Of a stretch of 18,162 nt of DNA, positions 16,777 to 18,162 are shown piece by piece. The stretch is from Bacteroidota bacterium. Its GTDB lineage: Bacteria; Bacteroidota; Bacteroidia; Bacteroidales; F082. The notes beneath the pieces were generated by a model. That model ran no database searches. It was not told where the DNA came from and saw only the letters and a program-made list of their open reading frames with translations. Every line of letters begins with the position of its first letter. Position 1 is the stretch's first letter. The stretch is from the NCBI GenBank assembly GCA_002686705.1, contig NYYH01000003.1:35838-53999 (forward strand). The letters run 5' to 3'. The translations under genes were made by a program, and so were the position numbers.

Positions 16777-16793
16777 AATCCTGCCGGGTTCAC
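16777..16793 (+). repeat. Direct repeat copy 2: displaced tRNA-Arg 3' end
   Basis: This is an exact 17-bp copy of the tRNA-Arg 3' end, 168 bp downstream of the original. Upstream of it, AATGGAAGTC and GGATCA echo AATGGATAGTGC and GGATCA inside the tRNA in the same order, so it may be the rest of a decayed tRNA copy rather than a bare att site. It is followed by its own terminator. Confidence 0.55.
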
Positions 16794-16802
16794 TTGATAA
16801 CT

Positions 16803-16839
16803 AAAGAGTTATTGTTTTTCGAGCAATAACTCTTTTTTT
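16803..16839 (+). terminator. Second intrinsic terminator behind the tRNA 3' copy
   Basis: AAAGAGTTATTG pairs perfectly with CAATAACTCTTT (12 bp) over a nine-base loop and continues in a T-run on the plus strand. It stands at the same relative place to copy 2 as the first terminator does to the tRNA. The opposite strand lacks a comparable T-run, although it could also slow transcription coming from the McrC gene. Confidence 0.8.
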
Positions 16840-16899
16840 GATTTAGCATACAATCTAGTATACAGATTCAGACTTTAAATCCAAGGACATCTCATAATT

Positions 16900-18015
16900 C
16901 TATATTTTTCTAATTACATCATCCGCCACTCCCATATTCAACTCCCCTTTCTCATTCAAAACATCAACAAAACCAACTTTACAAAAATGACTTTCGATAT
17001 GTCCTTTATGGTATTCACCAAATTTCCCATCTTTCTTCTCGCCAGTTTTTGGATATAGTAATATGCTTTTTCGAGCATCCCAATATAAATTGTAGGCAAA
17101 CATTTGTTTTAGGTCATCATCCGATGGCTTTGATGGTTCAACAATTTTCCATTTAGTATCAATAATGTAAGGTTTCCAATATTCTTCATTATCAATTAAA
17201 TGCTTCTTTCTAATTACAATATCGGGGTGTATGGCTCTGTTATTCCAGAATTTATCACTTTCCTGGAAACCTATTTTTAATTCTGCATCCTCCCTCCTTT
17301 TGAGCATGCGATAAATATATTTCTCCCAAAGCATATTCATATCAAACAATAGTGCCAACATGTCATCCTGCCCTTTGGAAATATCGGGTGAGTAGTTTAG
17401 GATTAGCATTTTAGCGATTTTTATTGCTTCGGAATAAGTTTCTGTTTTGCGGTTGAGGTTTATTTTGACAAAGGAAGCCTGATCAACATTGATTTCCTTA
17501 ATTTCTGGAAAGGCAAATCTTAATTTGTTTACCCTGCTAATAATTGACTCTCGATTAGATAATTGTTTCAAGACTTTTAATCCCTTCAATAGAATTTGAT
17601 TAATCAAGTGCTCAAAATCGTAGCATTGGTGTGTAGTGTGGAATCGTTCCTGGTGTATGAGGTTTTCTTGGATGTTTCTTGCGAAATTTATCCTGCCTTT
17701 CAAGGCTTTTACATTGGCTGCATCTTTCCGGTATTTCTTTACCAAACCCCTCCTTAGTAATAAGCTTACCTCATTAAGGTATATTTCGAAATAGAGTTCA
17801 AGCAGCGAGTTATATCTCTTTTTAAGGAATGATTGTGAAACAGAATCAATTTTCAGATTACCACTAATAGCTAGCATCTTTAGAAGCACTCTACGCCACT
17901 TGTCATAAGTTTCAATTTCGTTTTCTTTTGACAAAGTAGCCTTATCTGCTTTAGGTAGAATTTCAATAACCAGATTACCTATTTGAATAACACCTACATA
18001 GTTAGCAAACTTCAC
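16900..18015 (-). CDS. McrC-family restriction nuclease subunit, N-terminus probably incomplete
   Basis: The product belongs to the McrC family, the nuclease partner of the McrB GTPase in modification-dependent restriction. NYVGVIQIGNLVIEILPKAD (5-24) is the end of the family's N-terminal beta domain, and LLFDMNMLWEKYI (222-234) is the McrC signature. The PD-(D/E)xK centre is intact: HPDIVI (Asp265) and YIIDTKWK (Asp286, Lys288), followed by a QMFAY helix (304-308). The only standard start is a GTG at 18013-18015, but recognisable coding (KYYTVIRNG) continues upstream in frame to a TGA at 18082-18084, with no ATG. A longer N-terminus has therefore probably been lost or frameshifted. Escherichia coli McrC (348 aa) lacks this domain, so the 371-residue form could still work. 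No McrB lies within the 147 bp upstream that are visible. Confidence 0.82.
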   Translation of the reverse strand: MKFANYVGVIQIGNLVIEILPKADKATLSKENEIETYDKWRRVLLKMLAISGNLKIDSVSQSFLKKRYNSLLELYFEIYLNEVSLLLRRGLVKKYRKDAANVKALKGRINFARNIQENLIHQERFHTTHQCYDFEHLINQILLKGLKVLKQLSNRESIISRVNKLRFAFPEIKEINVDQASFVKINLNRKTETYSEAIKIAKMLILNYSPDISKGQDDMLALLFDMNMLWEKYIYRMLKRREDAELKIGFQESDKFWNNRAIHPDIVIRKKHLIDNEEYWKPYIIDTKWKIVEPSKPSDDDLKQMFAYNLYWDARKSILLYPKTGEKKDGKFGEYHKGHIESHFCKVGFVDVLNEKGELNMGVADDVIRKI

Positions 18016-18129
18016 GCCGTTTCTAATTACTGTATAATATTTGTTATCGTTCTTATCATTAAACTGGCATAGTGTATGTCTTCAAACAAACTTGAACTTT
18101 TAGGGTCAAAAATTAAGAGAGTGTTAATA

Positions 18130-18137
18130 CAAAACTA
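18130..18137 (-). promoter_or_regulatory. Possible -7 element upstream of the McrC gene
   Basis: TAGTTTTG on the minus strand matches TAnnTTTG exactly and would give a leader of about 105 nt to the GTG. No -33 TTTG is seen, and the flank is poly-A-like, so chance is possible. If real, the McrC gene would be transcribed alone rather than from an mcrB-led operon. Confidence 0.28.
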
Positions 18138-18162
18138 ATTGTTTTTTTTGATATTGTTTTTT

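Noticed and set aside
18076..18138. 20-codon plus-strand frame opposite the McrC leader
   Set aside because: It is too short, has no promoter or other support, and AT-rich DNA gives such frames by chance.

Overview
The window is AT-rich DNA from a member of the Bacteroidota, most likely a Bacteroidales or Marinilabiliales-type marine or environmental bacterium; the exact taxon cannot be fixed by eye. The reasons are promoter -7 elements of the TAnnTTTG type (clearest before fabG and the tRNA), weak or absent Shine-Dalgarno sequences, a Bacteroidota-style DnaN and SlyD, a 1.5-kaa exported protein of a kind I recall from Bacteroides relatives, and a tRNA without an encoded CCA end.

Layout. From 1 to 10055 everything lies on the minus strand. 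In transcription order it is a SlyD-type peptidyl-prolyl isomerase, triosephosphate isomerase (tpiA), a PrmA-type L11 methyltransferase, a very large exported protein of unknown function, the DNA polymerase sliding clamp (dnaN), a MalY/PatB-type PLP enzyme 16 nt behind dnaN, and an outer-membrane-type protein cut by the window edge. From 10187 to 12045 a small plus-strand island holds a trypsin-like serine-protease lipoprotein and a polyprenyl-phosphate sugar-phosphate transferase broken by one in-frame TAA directly after its catalytic Asp-Glu pair. From 12088 to 16305 the minus strand carries a Ste24-type M48 membrane protease, a membrane-anchored von Willebrand A-like protein 16 nt upstream of it, and fabG with a clear promoter. 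A tRNA-Arg(ACG) on the plus strand follows with a terminator. Its last 17 bp are repeated 168 bp downstream, next to a second terminator. The window closes with a McrC-family nuclease gene on the minus strand that lacks a normal N-terminus and has no McrB partner in view.

Function. Most of the window is ordinary housekeeping: glycolysis, replication, translation factor modification, fatty acid synthesis, protein folding and membrane proteostasis. The accessory signals are the nonsense-broken sugar transferase, the tRNA 3'-end duplication beside a solitary and perhaps 5'-damaged McrC (which looks like a used integration hotspot), and several short intergenic structures. I found no convincing wholly new multi-gene system. 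The most useful leads are the tRNA/McrC junction, the sugar transferase lesion and the giant exported protein.
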